From contig JAUHWG010000005.1 in the NCBI GenBank assembly GCA_030424595.1, positions 124,001 to 188,000 of the forward strand: a DNA stretch of 64,000 bases, in the 5' to 3' direction. A model generated the notes under the pieces. It was not told the origin of the DNA, did no database searches, and saw nothing but the letters and a program-made list of their open reading frames with translations. The translations under genes and the position numbers were made by a program. This DNA is from Polyangia bacterium. Lineage in GTDB: Bacteria; Myxococcota_A; Polyangia; Nannocystales; Nannocystaceae. Positions 10,653 through 18,303 of the stretch are shown here, one piece after another (position 1 is the first letter of the stretch; every line of letters starts with the position of its first letter).

Positions 10653-11606
10653 ATGACGGACGAGCGCAGAGCGACCTCCGAGGCCGACGGACTCGACCCG
10701 CTCGATCCGCTCGACCCGCTCGACCCGCTCGATCCGCTCGACGAGCGCGACGAGCTCGAGGAGGTCGACGACGATCTCGGGGGGCTCGGCGGCGACCTCA
10801 GCACCGCCGCCTTCGGCCGCGCCCATGAGCACTACGGGGAGCTCGACTCGACCAACGACCGGGCGCTCGCGTGGTCCCTGGAGGGCGCCCCCAACGGGGC
10901 CCTGGTCACCGCCGATCGTCAGCTCGCCGGTCGCGGTCGGCGAGGACGGAGCTGGGAGTCGCCGGACGCCGGCGATCTGTACTTCAGCGTCGTCGTCCGC
11001 CCCCCGTCCTATGCCTCGAGCCGCGGCCTCGCAGCCGCGTCGTGGGGCGCCTACAGCCTCGCGGTCGGCGTCGGCCTGCGCGAGGGTCTCAGCCGCTGGC
11101 TGGAGGGGCTCGAGCTCAAGTGGCCGAACGACCTGCTCTGGCGTGGCCGCAAGCTCGGCGGGATCCTCTGCGAGGGTCGCTGGAGCGCTGGCGGCCTCCA
11201 GGTGATCGTCGTCGGCGTCGGCATCAACGTCGGCCGTCGCAGCTTCGCGGCGCCGCAGCTCGCGACCACGGCGACCAGCGTCGCCCTCGCGAGGGAGGGT
11301 GCAGGCATACCCGCGGCGTCGAGGATCGTCGGTCGTCGGTCGATCCTCGCGGCGCTGCTCAGCAGCCTCGAGGGGGCGACCACGGACTTCGCAGCCGGCG
11401 GCTTTGCGGCCCTGCGCGAGCGCTACGAGCCCTACTCTCAGCTCCTCGGGCGCGAGGTGGTCACCGAGGCGACCCCGCGCGCGCCTGGGCTGCGGGGGGT
11501 CGCCGTCGGCCTCGACGAGGACGGAGCACTGCTGATCGCCCCCGCCCGCGGCGGGGGGCGACAGCGGGTCGAGGCCGCGGACGTTTGGCTGGCGACCGAG
11601 CGCTAG
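10653..11606 (+). CDS. birA: Biotin--[acetyl-CoA-carboxylase] ligase
   Basis: 317 residues. It activates biotin as biotinyl-AMP and attaches it to the carboxylase carrier lysine. Catalytic signatures are GELDSTNDRAL, QLAGRGRRGRSWESP (biotin-binding GRGRRGR loop), LKWPNDLLW and KLGGILCE. The C-terminal SH3-like domain covers about 265-317. There is no N-terminal winged helix, so it is a monofunctional ligase and not a bio-operon repressor. In place of that domain the first 50 residues are acidic low complexity with repeated LDP units coded by a 9-bp DNA repeat (about 10691-10745), a likely length-variable segment. ATG 10653 is 11 bases after nadC. Confidence 0.95.
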   Translation: MTDERRATSEADGLDPLDPLDPLDPLDPLDERDELEEVDDDLGGLGGDLSTAAFGRAHEHYGELDSTNDRALAWSLEGAPNGALVTADRQLAGRGRRGRSWESPDAGDLYFSVVVRPPSYASSRGLAAASWGAYSLAVGVGLREGLSRWLEGLELKWPNDLLWRGRKLGGILCEGRWSAGGLQVIVVGVGINVGRRSFAAPQLATTATSVALAREGAGIPAASRIVGRRSILAALLSSLEGATTDFAAGGFAALRERYEPYSQLLGREVVTEATPRAPGLRGVAVGLDEDGALLIAPARGGGRQRVEAADVWLATER

Positions 11607-11671
11607 GGCCTCAACTTTCGCCGCGGCCCGTCTAGCCGCCGCTGCAGGTCAATGCTAGTTGTGGCCCGACG

Positions 11672-12586
11672 ATGCTGATCCGCGAGCGCCTCAACCACAA
11701 GCGGCCGATCTTTAGCTTTGAGTTCTTCCCGCCGAAGACCACAAAGGGCCAGGAGGCTCTCTGGCGGAGCCTCGAGAGCCTCTCCGCCCTGAGCCCGGAC
11801 TTCGTCTCGGTGACCTACGGCGCCGGCGGCTCGACCCGGGCCCGGACCCTGGAGGTCGTCACCCGGATCAAGCGCGAGCTCGGCATCGAGCCGGTCGCTC
11901 ACCTCACCTGCGTAGGCGCGACCCGGGATGAGCTGCGGCGCAAGGTCGGCGAGCTCGGCGATCGCGGGATCTTCAACATCCTCGCGATCCGCGGTGATCC
12001 GCCGCGGGGCAAGGCGGACTTCGTCGCCACCGAGGGCGGCCTCAAGTACGCAGCGGAGCTCGTCGCGCTGATCCGCGACGAGGGCGACTTCTGCGTCGGC
12101 GCGGCCTGCTACCCGGAGGTCCACACCGAGGCCGCCGACGCTGCCAGCGATCTCCGTCACCTCAAGGCGAAGGTCGACGCGGGCGCCGACTACCTGATCA
12201 CCCAGCTCTTCTTCGACAATGAGCTCTATCGGCGCTTCGTCCGGTCGGCGACCGCGATCGGGATCGACGTGCCGATCATCGCAGGGGTGATGCCGGTGAC
12301 CAATTACCAGCAGATCGATCGCTTCTCGAGGATGTGCGGCGCGAGCATCCCAGCCGTCCTCCGCGAGCGCATGCGGACGATCGAGGATGATCCGCAGGAG
12401 GTCTTTTGGGCCGGGGTGATGTACGCGGCCCACCAGTGCCGAGCGCTCCTCGAGCCGGGCATGCCCGAGCCCTTCGTCCGACCGCAGACGGGCGCCCCTG
12501 GCATTCATTTCTATACGCTCAACCGCTCTCCGGCGACCCGGGCGATCTTCGAGATCCTGAGGCTCGCCCGGAGCGCGAGCCTCTAG
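11672..12586 (+). CDS. metF: Methylenetetrahydrofolate reductase
   Basis: 304 residues. This TIM-barrel flavoenzyme reduces 5,10-methylene-THF to 5-methyl-THF for methionine synthesis. The family signature FSFEFFPPKT holds the catalytic Glu, followed by VSVTYGAGGSTRART, AHLTCVGATRDEL, ILAIRGDPP, GAACYPEVHTEA and DYLITQLFFDN. Length is typical of bacterial MetF without a regulatory domain. It follows birA by 65 bases and may be transcribed with it or separately. The stop codon lies inside the left arm of the inverted-repeat element at 12583-12738, so the element abuts or was inserted exactly at the gene end. Confidence 0.96.
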   Translation: MLIRERLNHKRPIFSFEFFPPKTTKGQEALWRSLESLSALSPDFVSVTYGAGGSTRARTLEVVTRIKRELGIEPVAHLTCVGATRDELRRKVGELGDRGIFNILAIRGDPPRGKADFVATEGGLKYAAELVALIRDEGDFCVGAACYPEVHTEAADAASDLRHLKAKVDAGADYLITQLFFDNELYRRFVRSATAIGIDVPIIAGVMPVTNYQQIDRFSRMCGASIPAVLRERMRTIEDDPQEVFWAGVMYAAHQCRALLEPGMPEPFVRPQTGAPGIHFYTLNRSPATRAIFEILRLARSASL

Positions 12587-12738
12587 CAGCCCGTGGCAAA
12601 AGTCCCGCGCGCTCTCGCTTGCCCTCGTCGCCCCTCTCGGCCCCGCCGAAACTTGCAGTACAGCGGCGTTTCGTCGAAGCCAAGAGGGCCAACGATCGCG
12701 GCGCGACAGCACACGGGACTTTTGCCACGGGCTGCTAG
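12583..12738. mobile_element. MITE-like palindromic element with perfect 25-bp inverted ends
   Basis: Left end CTAGCAGCCCGTGGCAAAAG (12583 onward, 25 bp) is repeated inverted and identical at 12714-12738. Inner segments also pair imperfectly, for example CGAAAC/GTTTCG and CCCTCTCGGC/GCCAAGAGGG, so the whole 156 bp can fold back. No transposase is encoded. It fills the space between the convergent metF and membrane-protein genes and could terminate both. Part of the right half recurs, diverged, at 26263-26316. No target-site duplication is clear. Confidence 0.75.
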
Positions 12739-12749
12739 GGGCGCGCCCC

Positions 12750-13382
12750 CTAGCGCTGGAGGAGAGCGCCGAGGACGAAGGCGCTCAGCAGCGCGCTCGA
12801 GACCGTGAGGACGTAGCGAGCGACCCACGCTCCTCGGCTCACAGCGGCCTCGTCGACGAGCTTCGCCGCGCCGACGACGAAGAAGCCGAAGAGCATCGGC
12901 ATCACCCCGAGGAAGATAAAGAGCGTGAAGCCGAGGTCCTCGCCGCCGACCGCCTTGTCGGCGGCGAAGCTGAGGACAGAGGAGAAGCTCGACGCGAGCA
13001 GGACGATCCACGGCAGGGAGAGGAGACGCGTGACCCGATCCGAGAAGAAGGTGGGCAGCGACAGGTACCCCTGCGAGAGCGCGAGCGCGACGGCGACCAA
13101 GATCAGGACGAGCCCGGCGTAGGTGTTTTGGATCGAGACGGCGACGTCGAGCTGCACGAGCGTGGTGGCGCCGACGATCCCCGGGAGGAGGAGCGCCGAA
13201 AGAACGGTCCGATGGTCGCGGTCGCGGGCTCCCTCCCCGAAGAGGAAGGCGCTCGTAAAGGCCGCGCCCGAGGCGATGACCGCCGCGCCGGCGAGGGTCG
13301 GCGTCGCCGTGGCGATCGCGCTCCCCGGGACGAGCGCGCCGAGCCCGAGCGCCAGCTCCATCTTCTTGTCGCGGATCCTCAT
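12750..13382 (-). CDS. Integral membrane protein of unknown function
   Basis: 210 residues from ATG 13382 (MRIRDKKMELALGLGALVPG). A longer frame to 13514 adds residues with no coding character. About six hydrophobic helices are visible, including AGLVLILVAVALALSQGYL, LLSLPWIVLLASSFSSVLS and FTLFIFLGVMPMLFGFFVVG. There is no catalytic motif or signal peptide. It reads toward metF with the palindromic element between the two stops. No family recognised, but hydrophobic pattern and codon bias support a real gene. Confidence 0.65.
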   Translation of the reverse strand: MRIRDKKMELALGLGALVPGSAIATATPTLAGAAVIASGAAFTSAFLFGEGARDRDHRTVLSALLLPGIVGATTLVQLDVAVSIQNTYAGLVLILVAVALALSQGYLSLPTFFSDRVTRLLSLPWIVLLASSFSSVLSFAADKAVGGEDLGFTLFIFLGVMPMLFGFFVVGAAKLVDEAAVSRGAWVARYVLTVSSALLSAFVLGALLQR

Positions 13383-13785
13383 GGGATGCCTGAGCTTGTG
13401 CCTAGCATCGACATGGGCCGATGGGCAGCGATTGTTGATGGGACGTGCGAGCGCCGTCGGCTGCGTCGAGGTGATCGTCGCAGCGCCGCGCCCCGTAGTG
13501 GCTGCCGCGATCATGCCCCGGGTATGAATGGTCCCCGCCGACCAGGACCGGCCTTGGAGGGCTGAGCTCCTTGGAGCCCGAGTTGCCGGTGTCGGAGCCG
13601 GAGAGGCCAGCGGCTGGGCGGAGCAGCGGCCTGCGGACGAGGCCTATCGGGCGCCAGGGCGCCCTGGGAGGCCTGCCAACGCCGACGCCAACAGCGTTGC
13701 TGGCCCGCTGCCGTCGGATCCTGTGGTCGCCGGTCGCCGCTGAAGAGCCGGCGGAAATGCGGTCGAGGAGGCTATCCTGGGGCCC
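13383..13785. other. 403-base gene-free stretch upstream of the radical SAM gene
   Basis: Lies between the start of the minus-strand membrane protein and the start of the plus-strand radical SAM gene, so it should carry two divergent promoters. I see no convincing gene, repeat or hairpin. A 72-codon TTG-start frame (13571-13789) ends in ATGA overlap with the radical SAM start but lacks the third-position GC bias of real genes here. Confidence 0.5.
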
Positions 13786-15039
13786 ATGAGCGCTCGAACC
13801 CTGGGCCCCGACGATCTCCAAGCGCCGCGCCCGATCTATGTGGTCTGGGAGACTACGCTGCGCTGCGATCACGCCTGCGCCCACTGTGGTTCGCGGGCAG
13901 GCCCCTCCGCCCGCGACGATGAGCTGAGCACGGAGGAGCTCCTCGAGGTCGCCGACTCGCTGATCCGCCTGGGCTCCCGCGAGGTCACCCTGATCGGCGG
14001 CGAGGCCTACCTCCGCGGCGACTGCTATCGGCTCATCGAGCACCTGACCGCCGGCGGCGTGCGGGTGACGATGCAGACAGGCGGGCGAGGGCTGACGCCG
14101 AACCGGATCCGTCGCCTCCGCGACGCAGGGCTCGCGGCGGTCGGCGTCTCCGTCGACGGCCTCGAGACCAGCCACGACCAGCTCCGGGCGAGCCCGGGGA
14201 GCTGGCGGGCGGCGATGGAGGCGATCCGCAACGCCCGCGCGATCGGCATGACCGTGACCTCCAATTCGCAGATCAACCGGGTCAACAAGGACGAGCTGCC
14301 GGCGACGGCCGCCGCCCTCCGAGACGCGGGGGTCGCGGTCTGGCGGGCGCAGCTCACCGCGCCGATGGGACGGGCCGCCGATCGCCCCGAGTGGATCCTA
14401 GAGCCCTACATGATCCTCGAGGTGATCGACACGCTCGCCGAGATCCAGCGCTGGGCGCTCGCCGAGGCCGAGCGGGCCGGGACTCCGAGCTCGCGGGCCT
14501 TCCACGTTCGCCTCGGCAACAACGTCGGCTACTACGGCCCGCACGAGCTGCTCCTGCGCTCAAGGCCAGGTCAGGCCGAGGCCCACTGGCAGGGCTGCTC
14601 CGCCGGGAAATTCGTCATGGGGCTGGAGTCGGACGGGACGATCAAGGGCTGCCCATCGCTGCCGACAGGGCCCTACACCGGCGGCAACATCCGCGACGCC
14701 GACATCACCCAGGTGTGGGCCGAGGCCGAGGCGATCACCTTCGCGAGAACCCGCGGCACCAGCGAGCTGTGGGGCTTTTGCAAGTCCTGCTACTACGCCG
14801 AGGTCTGCCGCGGCGGCTGCTCCTTCACCGCCCACAGCACCCTCGGCCGCCGCGGCAACAACCCCTTTTGCTACTACCGGGCGAGCAAGCTCAGGCGTCA
14901 GGGGCTCCGCGAGACGCTGGTCAAGCGGGTCGCGGCTCCGGGGGCTCCCTACGACTTCGGTCGCTTTGAGATCGAGGTCGAGCCCTGGTCCGACGAAGCG
15001 CCCGCGCCCGCGCCGAAGCGCCTGCCGGTGATCGCCTGA
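13786..15039 (+). CDS. Radical SAM/SPASM peptide-maturase-like enzyme
   Basis: 417 residues. The radical SAM cluster motif is C27-xxx-C31-xx-C34 (LRCDHACAHC), followed by GGEAYLRGD and the barrel. The C-terminal SPASM domain has the full seven-cysteine set: C271, C289, C332, C335, C341, C345 and C362, the spacing that binds two extra 4Fe-4S clusters. SPASM enzymes of this size (PqqE, AnSME, RiPP maturases) oxidise or crosslink residues in a peptide or protein substrate. No RiPP-recognition domain is obvious at the N-terminus. Its convergent neighbour 154 bases away encodes a lipoprotein with five YGVP repeats, a possible substrate. AGGAGG lies 14 bases before the ATG, rather far. Enzyme class is firm; substrate is inference. 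Confidence 0.93.
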   Translation: MSARTLGPDDLQAPRPIYVVWETTLRCDHACAHCGSRAGPSARDDELSTEELLEVADSLIRLGSREVTLIGGEAYLRGDCYRLIEHLTAGGVRVTMQTGGRGLTPNRIRRLRDAGLAAVGVSVDGLETSHDQLRASPGSWRAAMEAIRNARAIGMTVTSNSQINRVNKDELPATAAALRDAGVAVWRAQLTAPMGRAADRPEWILEPYMILEVIDTLAEIQRWALAEAERAGTPSSRAFHVRLGNNVGYYGPHELLLRSRPGQAEAHWQGCSAGKFVMGLESDGTIKGCPSLPTGPYTGGNIRDADITQVWAEAEAITFARTRGTSELWGFCKSCYYAEVCRGGCSFTAHSTLGRRGNNPFCYYRASKLRRQGLRETLVKRVAAPGAPYDFGRFEIEVEPWSDEAPAPAPKRLPVIA

Positions 15040-15067
15040 GCGGGGGAGGGCGAGCCCCCGCTCAGGC
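15034..15067 (+). terminator. 13-bp perfect hairpin overlapping the radical SAM stop codon
   Basis: Arms GCCTGAGCGGGGG (15034-15046) and CCCCCGCTCAGGC (15055-15067) with an 8-base loop. The TGA stop is inside the left arm. No U-tract follows, so it may be a factor-aided terminator or an mRNA-stabilising end. Confidence 0.65.
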
Positions 15068-15113
15068 CTTCGCCGCAGGCGATCCGCCGACGGTGGAGCC
15101 TGTGAATTTGTAC

Positions 15114-15153
15114 GGGCCCGCTCCTCGTCGCGGGATCGCGGAGGAGAGGGCCC
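15114..15153. terminator. Second hairpin between the convergent SPASM and YGVP-lipoprotein genes
   Basis: GGGCCC-G-CTCCTC (15114-15126) pairs with GAGGAG-A-GGGCCC (15141-15153) around a 14-base loop, with one mismatch in the stem. It lies 40 bases past the stop of the minus-strand lipoprotein gene and can end either transcript. Confidence 0.55.
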
Positions 15154-15193
15154 GGGAGAGCGCAGCCCGCAGGCAGTCGCTCGTCGCCGCGGC

Positions 15194-15706
15194 TCAGGCG
15201 GTGTCCGGGACGCCGTAGTCCGGCTCCGGATCGGTCGTCGTGTCGGGCACTCCGTACTCCGGCTCACCGGTGACCGTCGAGCCCTCCGTGGTCGGCACCC
15301 CGTACTCTGGCTCGGCGGTCGTCGTCGGCACCCCGTAGTCCGGCTCGATCGTCGTCGAGCCCGTGGTCCCGGTGCTCCCCGTCGCGGTGCCGGTGCCGGC
15401 GGTGGACGAGCTGCCCTCCGAGTCGGTCCCGCTCGTCGCGTCCGTCGCCGACGCCGACGCCGACGCCGACTCCGACGCGGACGCCTCCGTCGCCGGGACC
15501 CCGTACTCCGGCTCGGGGTCGTCCTTGCCGTTGCAGCTCGCGAGGGCGAGGCCCATCAACACGGCCGCAGCCGCACGACCGACAGCGCCGCCGGTAGTCC
15601 CGAGGGTCGTGTCACAGTGGGGACAGACCGATTCGTTCGACTTCACATGCTCCTGGCATGAGGGGCAGGCGACCAAGCGGGTAATGGGGAGCAACGGGGG
15701 AGCCAT
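15194..15706 (-). CDS. Zinc-ribbon/lipobox protein with five YGVP repeats; possible radical SAM substrate
   Basis: 170 residues from ATG 15706, which has GGGGA six bases upstream; ATG 15718 is possible. Residues 14-31 form a CPSC...CPHC zinc ribbon. A hydrophobic run (RAAAAVLMGLALASC) ends in a lipobox-like LASC with Cys58. One EPEYGVP follows at 66-71, then a Ser/Ala/Thr-rich spacer, then four more copies near the C-terminus (EPDYGVP, EPEYGVP, EPEYGVP, EPDYGVP), the last three residues from the end. The consensus is P-[ED]-Y-G-V-P. A repeated short motif behind a leader-like region, beside a SPASM enzyme, is what a multi-core modified peptide looks like. Equally it may just be a lipoprotein with a repetitive tail. 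A zinc ribbon before a lipobox is itself odd. Confidence 0.75.
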   Translation of the reverse strand: MAPPLLPITRLVACPSCQEHVKSNESVCPHCDTTLGTTGGAVGRAAAAVLMGLALASCNGKDDPEPEYGVPATEASASESASASASATDATSGTDSEGSSSTAGTGTATGSTGTTGSTTIEPDYGVPTTTAEPEYGVPTTEGSTVTGEPEYGVPDTTTDPEPDYGVPDTA

Positions 15707-15954
15707 GACGGTCCCCATCGGACCACGGAGGTCGGGCCCTGTCAATCTCCCGCGGTCGGTGCTGAATCCTGCGGGATCAGCCGCCGAGGGCCCTCCCTTC
15801 GCAGATTTTTCGGCGGTGCACCGGCCCCACGAGGACCTGCCCGGAGGCTGGCCTGCCCCAGAGCATCTCTGCTCGACGAGCAGCCGCGGATGTCGAGCAG
15901 CCGCCGATGTCGAGCTCGCGAAGCATCGGAGATGCCCCCCCAAGAACCGCTCGA

Positions 15955-17943
15955 CTACGCGTAGAGGCGGAGCCAGACCTCGAGGGTGATCAGCGCCCAG
16001 AGCTTGGGGGCGTGGTCGCGAGCGCCCCGCTGATGCTCATCCCAGAGCCGCTCGACCGCCCGCGGCTCGAGGATCCCGCGGCTCGCGAGCGCCCGCGGAT
16101 CGAGCCAGGTCTCGCGGATCCGCTTGGCGTTCGCCGGGCGCTTCATCCAGGCGCCGAAGGGAGCGTTGAAGCCGAGCTTGCGCCGCGCGGTGACCTCAGG
16201 CGGCAGCCTCGGGCCGACGATCGTCTTCAGCAGGCGCTTGCTCGCGAGGGGGCCGACCTTGTGACGCGAGGGGACGCGGGCCATCACCTCGACCAGGCGG
16301 TGGTCGCAAAAGGGCACCCGCACCTCAACGCCGTGGGCCATGCTCATCCGATCCGAGCTGCGGAGGACGTTCTCGGGGAGAAACCCGTGGAGGTCGGCGT
16401 AGGTCGAGCGGCTGACCAAGTCCCCCTGCGCGGGTCGAGCGAAGGCGTCGACGACCGGCGTGATACGGCCCTCTGTGGCCACTCGAGCGCGAAATTCAGG
16501 GGTCAGGAGCGCGTCGCGCTCGGCGGGGGTGAAGTAGCCCACCCAGCCCGCGTAGCGGTCGGCGGCGGGGAGGCGAGCACCGTCGACAAAGCTCCGCGCC
16601 CAGCGACGATAGGAGCGGGCGACCGCGGGCTCCCCCGCCGCCGCGAGGGCCCGGCTCGCGAGGCCGAGCCCCCACCTCGGCGCCCGCCCGGCGAGGCCCG
16701 AGAGGAGCATCCCGCGATAGCGCGGGTAGCCGCCGAAGACCTCGTCGCCTCCATCCCCGGCGACCGCCACCTTGACGTGTCCGCGGGTGAAACGACAGAG
16801 GTGCCAGCTCAGGAGCGCCGCCCAGGAGCCGAAGGGCTCGTCAAAGCCGCGGACGACCGCCTCTAGGTCGTCGAGGATCCGGACGTCCAGCTCGATCTCA
16901 TGGTGCTCTGTCGCGAAGGCTTGGGCCACCCGCCGGGCGAAGGCGCGCTCGTCGTAGCTCTGCCCGTCGACGTCGTAGCCGACGCAGACCGTGGTCAGCG
17001 GTCGGCTCGAGCGAGCCGCCATCACGCCGACGATCGTCGACGAGTCGACCCCCCCGGAGAGGAAGGCGCCGACCGGGACATCGGCGACCATACGGTCTCG
17101 GATCGCGCTGTCGAGGATCGGCGCGACGATCTCGGCCCACTCCTGATGGGAGCGGCCACCCTCCGGCGCGGGAGGAGCGTCCCAGGTCTGCTCGACCTCG
17201 GCCTGACCCTTTGACCATGTTAGCCGATGACCCGGCGGGAGCTGGCGGATCCCGCGGAAGATCGACAGCGGCGGCGGCACATAGAATAGGCCGAGGTAGG
17301 CGTCGAGCGCCGCGGCTGAGGGCTCGCGGTCGACCGCCGGCAGGAGGAGCAGGGCCTTCGGCTCCGACGCGAAGGCGAGGCTCGGCGCCCCCTCTCCCCG
17401 CGGACCGCGGGGCAGGATCGCGTAGTAGAGCGGCTTGACGCCCACGCGATCGCGGTGGAGCGTGAGCTCCCGACGGCGCCGGTCCCAGAGCCCGATCGCG
17501 TACATGCCGACGAAGCGATCGACCGCCTCCAGGCCCCAGCGCTCGAAGGCCGCGAGGATCACCGCGGTGTCCGACGAGTCGAGCAGGCGAGCGCCCTGCT
17601 GCTCCAGCTCCGCGCGCAGCTCTCGGTAGTTGTAGAGCTCACCGTTGTAGGTGATGACAAAGCGTCCGCTCGCCGAGGTCATCGGCTGGGCCCCGCCGTC
17701 CAGGCCGATGATCGCGAGGCGACGGTGGCCGAGCGCCACCTCCCCCTCGCTCACCGACGTCGACGTCGATCTCGACCGGACGACGGCCTCGTCGTCGTGA
17801 TCCTGATCCTGATCCTCATCCTCTAGAAGGCCAGCGTCGACAAAGATCCCCTCGCTGTCAGGACCGCGGTGGACGAGCGCGCGCGTCATCGCCAGGACGA
17901 GCCCGCGGTCCCCCTCGCCGACGATCCCCGCAATTCCGCACAT
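15955..17943 (-). CDS. asnB: Asparagine synthase (glutamine-hydrolysing)
   Basis: 662 residues. The glutaminase domain starts MCGIAGIVG with nucleophile Cys2, and contains ALGHRRLAIIGLDGGAQPM and YNGELYNYRELR. The synthetase domain has the ATP PP-loop FLSGGVDSSTIVG near residue 300, and VAVAGDGGDEVFGGYPRYRG. It transfers ammonia from glutamine to aspartate or another carboxylate; asnB-type enzymes beside methyltransferase and flippase genes often act in surface-polysaccharide or secondary pathways. A 25-residue acidic insert near residue 40-65 (LLEDEDQDQDHDDE), coded by a short DNA repeat, breaks the usual HRGPDSEG to ALGHRR spacing and is peculiar to this copy. Confidence 0.94.
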   Translation of the reverse strand: MCGIAGIVGEGDRGLVLAMTRALVHRGPDSEGIFVDAGLLEDEDQDQDHDDEAVVRSRSTSTSVSEGEVALGHRRLAIIGLDGGAQPMTSASGRFVITYNGELYNYRELRAELEQQGARLLDSSDTAVILAAFERWGLEAVDRFVGMYAIGLWDRRRRELTLHRDRVGVKPLYYAILPRGPRGEGAPSLAFASEPKALLLLPAVDREPSAAALDAYLGLFYVPPPLSIFRGIRQLPPGHRLTWSKGQAEVEQTWDAPPAPEGGRSHQEWAEIVAPILDSAIRDRMVADVPVGAFLSGGVDSSTIVGVMAARSSRPLTTVCVGYDVDGQSYDERAFARRVAQAFATEHHEIELDVRILDDLEAVVRGFDEPFGSWAALLSWHLCRFTRGHVKVAVAGDGGDEVFGGYPRYRGMLLSGLAGRAPRWGLGLASRALAAAGEPAVARSYRRWARSFVDGARLPAADRYAGWVGYFTPAERDALLTPEFRARVATEGRITPVVDAFARPAQGDLVSRSTYADLHGFLPENVLRSSDRMSMAHGVEVRVPFCDHRLVEVMARVPSRHKVGPLASKRLLKTIVGPRLPPEVTARRKLGFNAPFGAWMKRPANAKRIRETWLDPRALASRGILEPRAVERLWDEHQRGARDHAPKLWALITLEVWLRLYA

Positions 17944-18303
17944 CGGCTGGAGTCTACCAGGGAGCCCCCGTCTTCGACGGGCAGGCCCAAGTTCCCAGCG
18001 CCGACCCAGGCCGACCCAGGCCGACCCAGGCCGACCCAGGCCGACCCGTATCCCGCGACCTCGACCATTCCTCGCGACTACACCTCAGACCGCCGCGAGA
18101 GGCCCCCATAGGCCCGCCCCCCCGCTCTTCGCCGACGCATGACCTCTCCACGCCCTTCACCGGCGCCTCCGCGTGACCCTCACGCAGCAACCAGCCCTTC
18201 TCACGATCCCCGCGAGCCTCGCTCCCCGCGTCCCCTGGAAAGCGCTCCCGTAGGAAGCCCCCTTTGCCGTACCTGCGGGACCTCTCTGCTAGGATGGCCC
18301 ACC
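17944..18303. other. 360-base gene-free stretch with a 10-bp tandem array
   Basis: Between the divergent asnB and methyltransferase starts, so it should contain both promoters. The only structured element is the 10-bp array at 18001-18047. The plus-strand frame stays open upstream of 18304 (to 18139) but that part is Pro/Ser/Arg low complexity and is not counted as coding. Confidence 0.5.
18001..18047. repeat. 10-bp tandem array, 4.7 copies
   Basis: Unit CCGACCCAGG, four exact copies followed by CCGACCC. The unit length is one helical turn and not a multiple of three. It lies in the asnB/methyltransferase divergent intergenic region. Confidence 0.9.

Noticed and set aside
12583-13011. Minus-strand frame ending GTFATGC through the palindromic element
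   Set aside because: It runs through the inverted repeats and then over the start of a membrane-protein gene in another frame. Retained only as a hint that the element once coded a peptide.
13571-13789. 72-codon frame ending in ATGA overlap with the radical SAM start, a possible peptide precursor
   Set aside because: It starts at TTG, has mixed third positions unlike real genes here, and shows no repeated or Cys/aromatic-rich core. The overlap can arise by chance.
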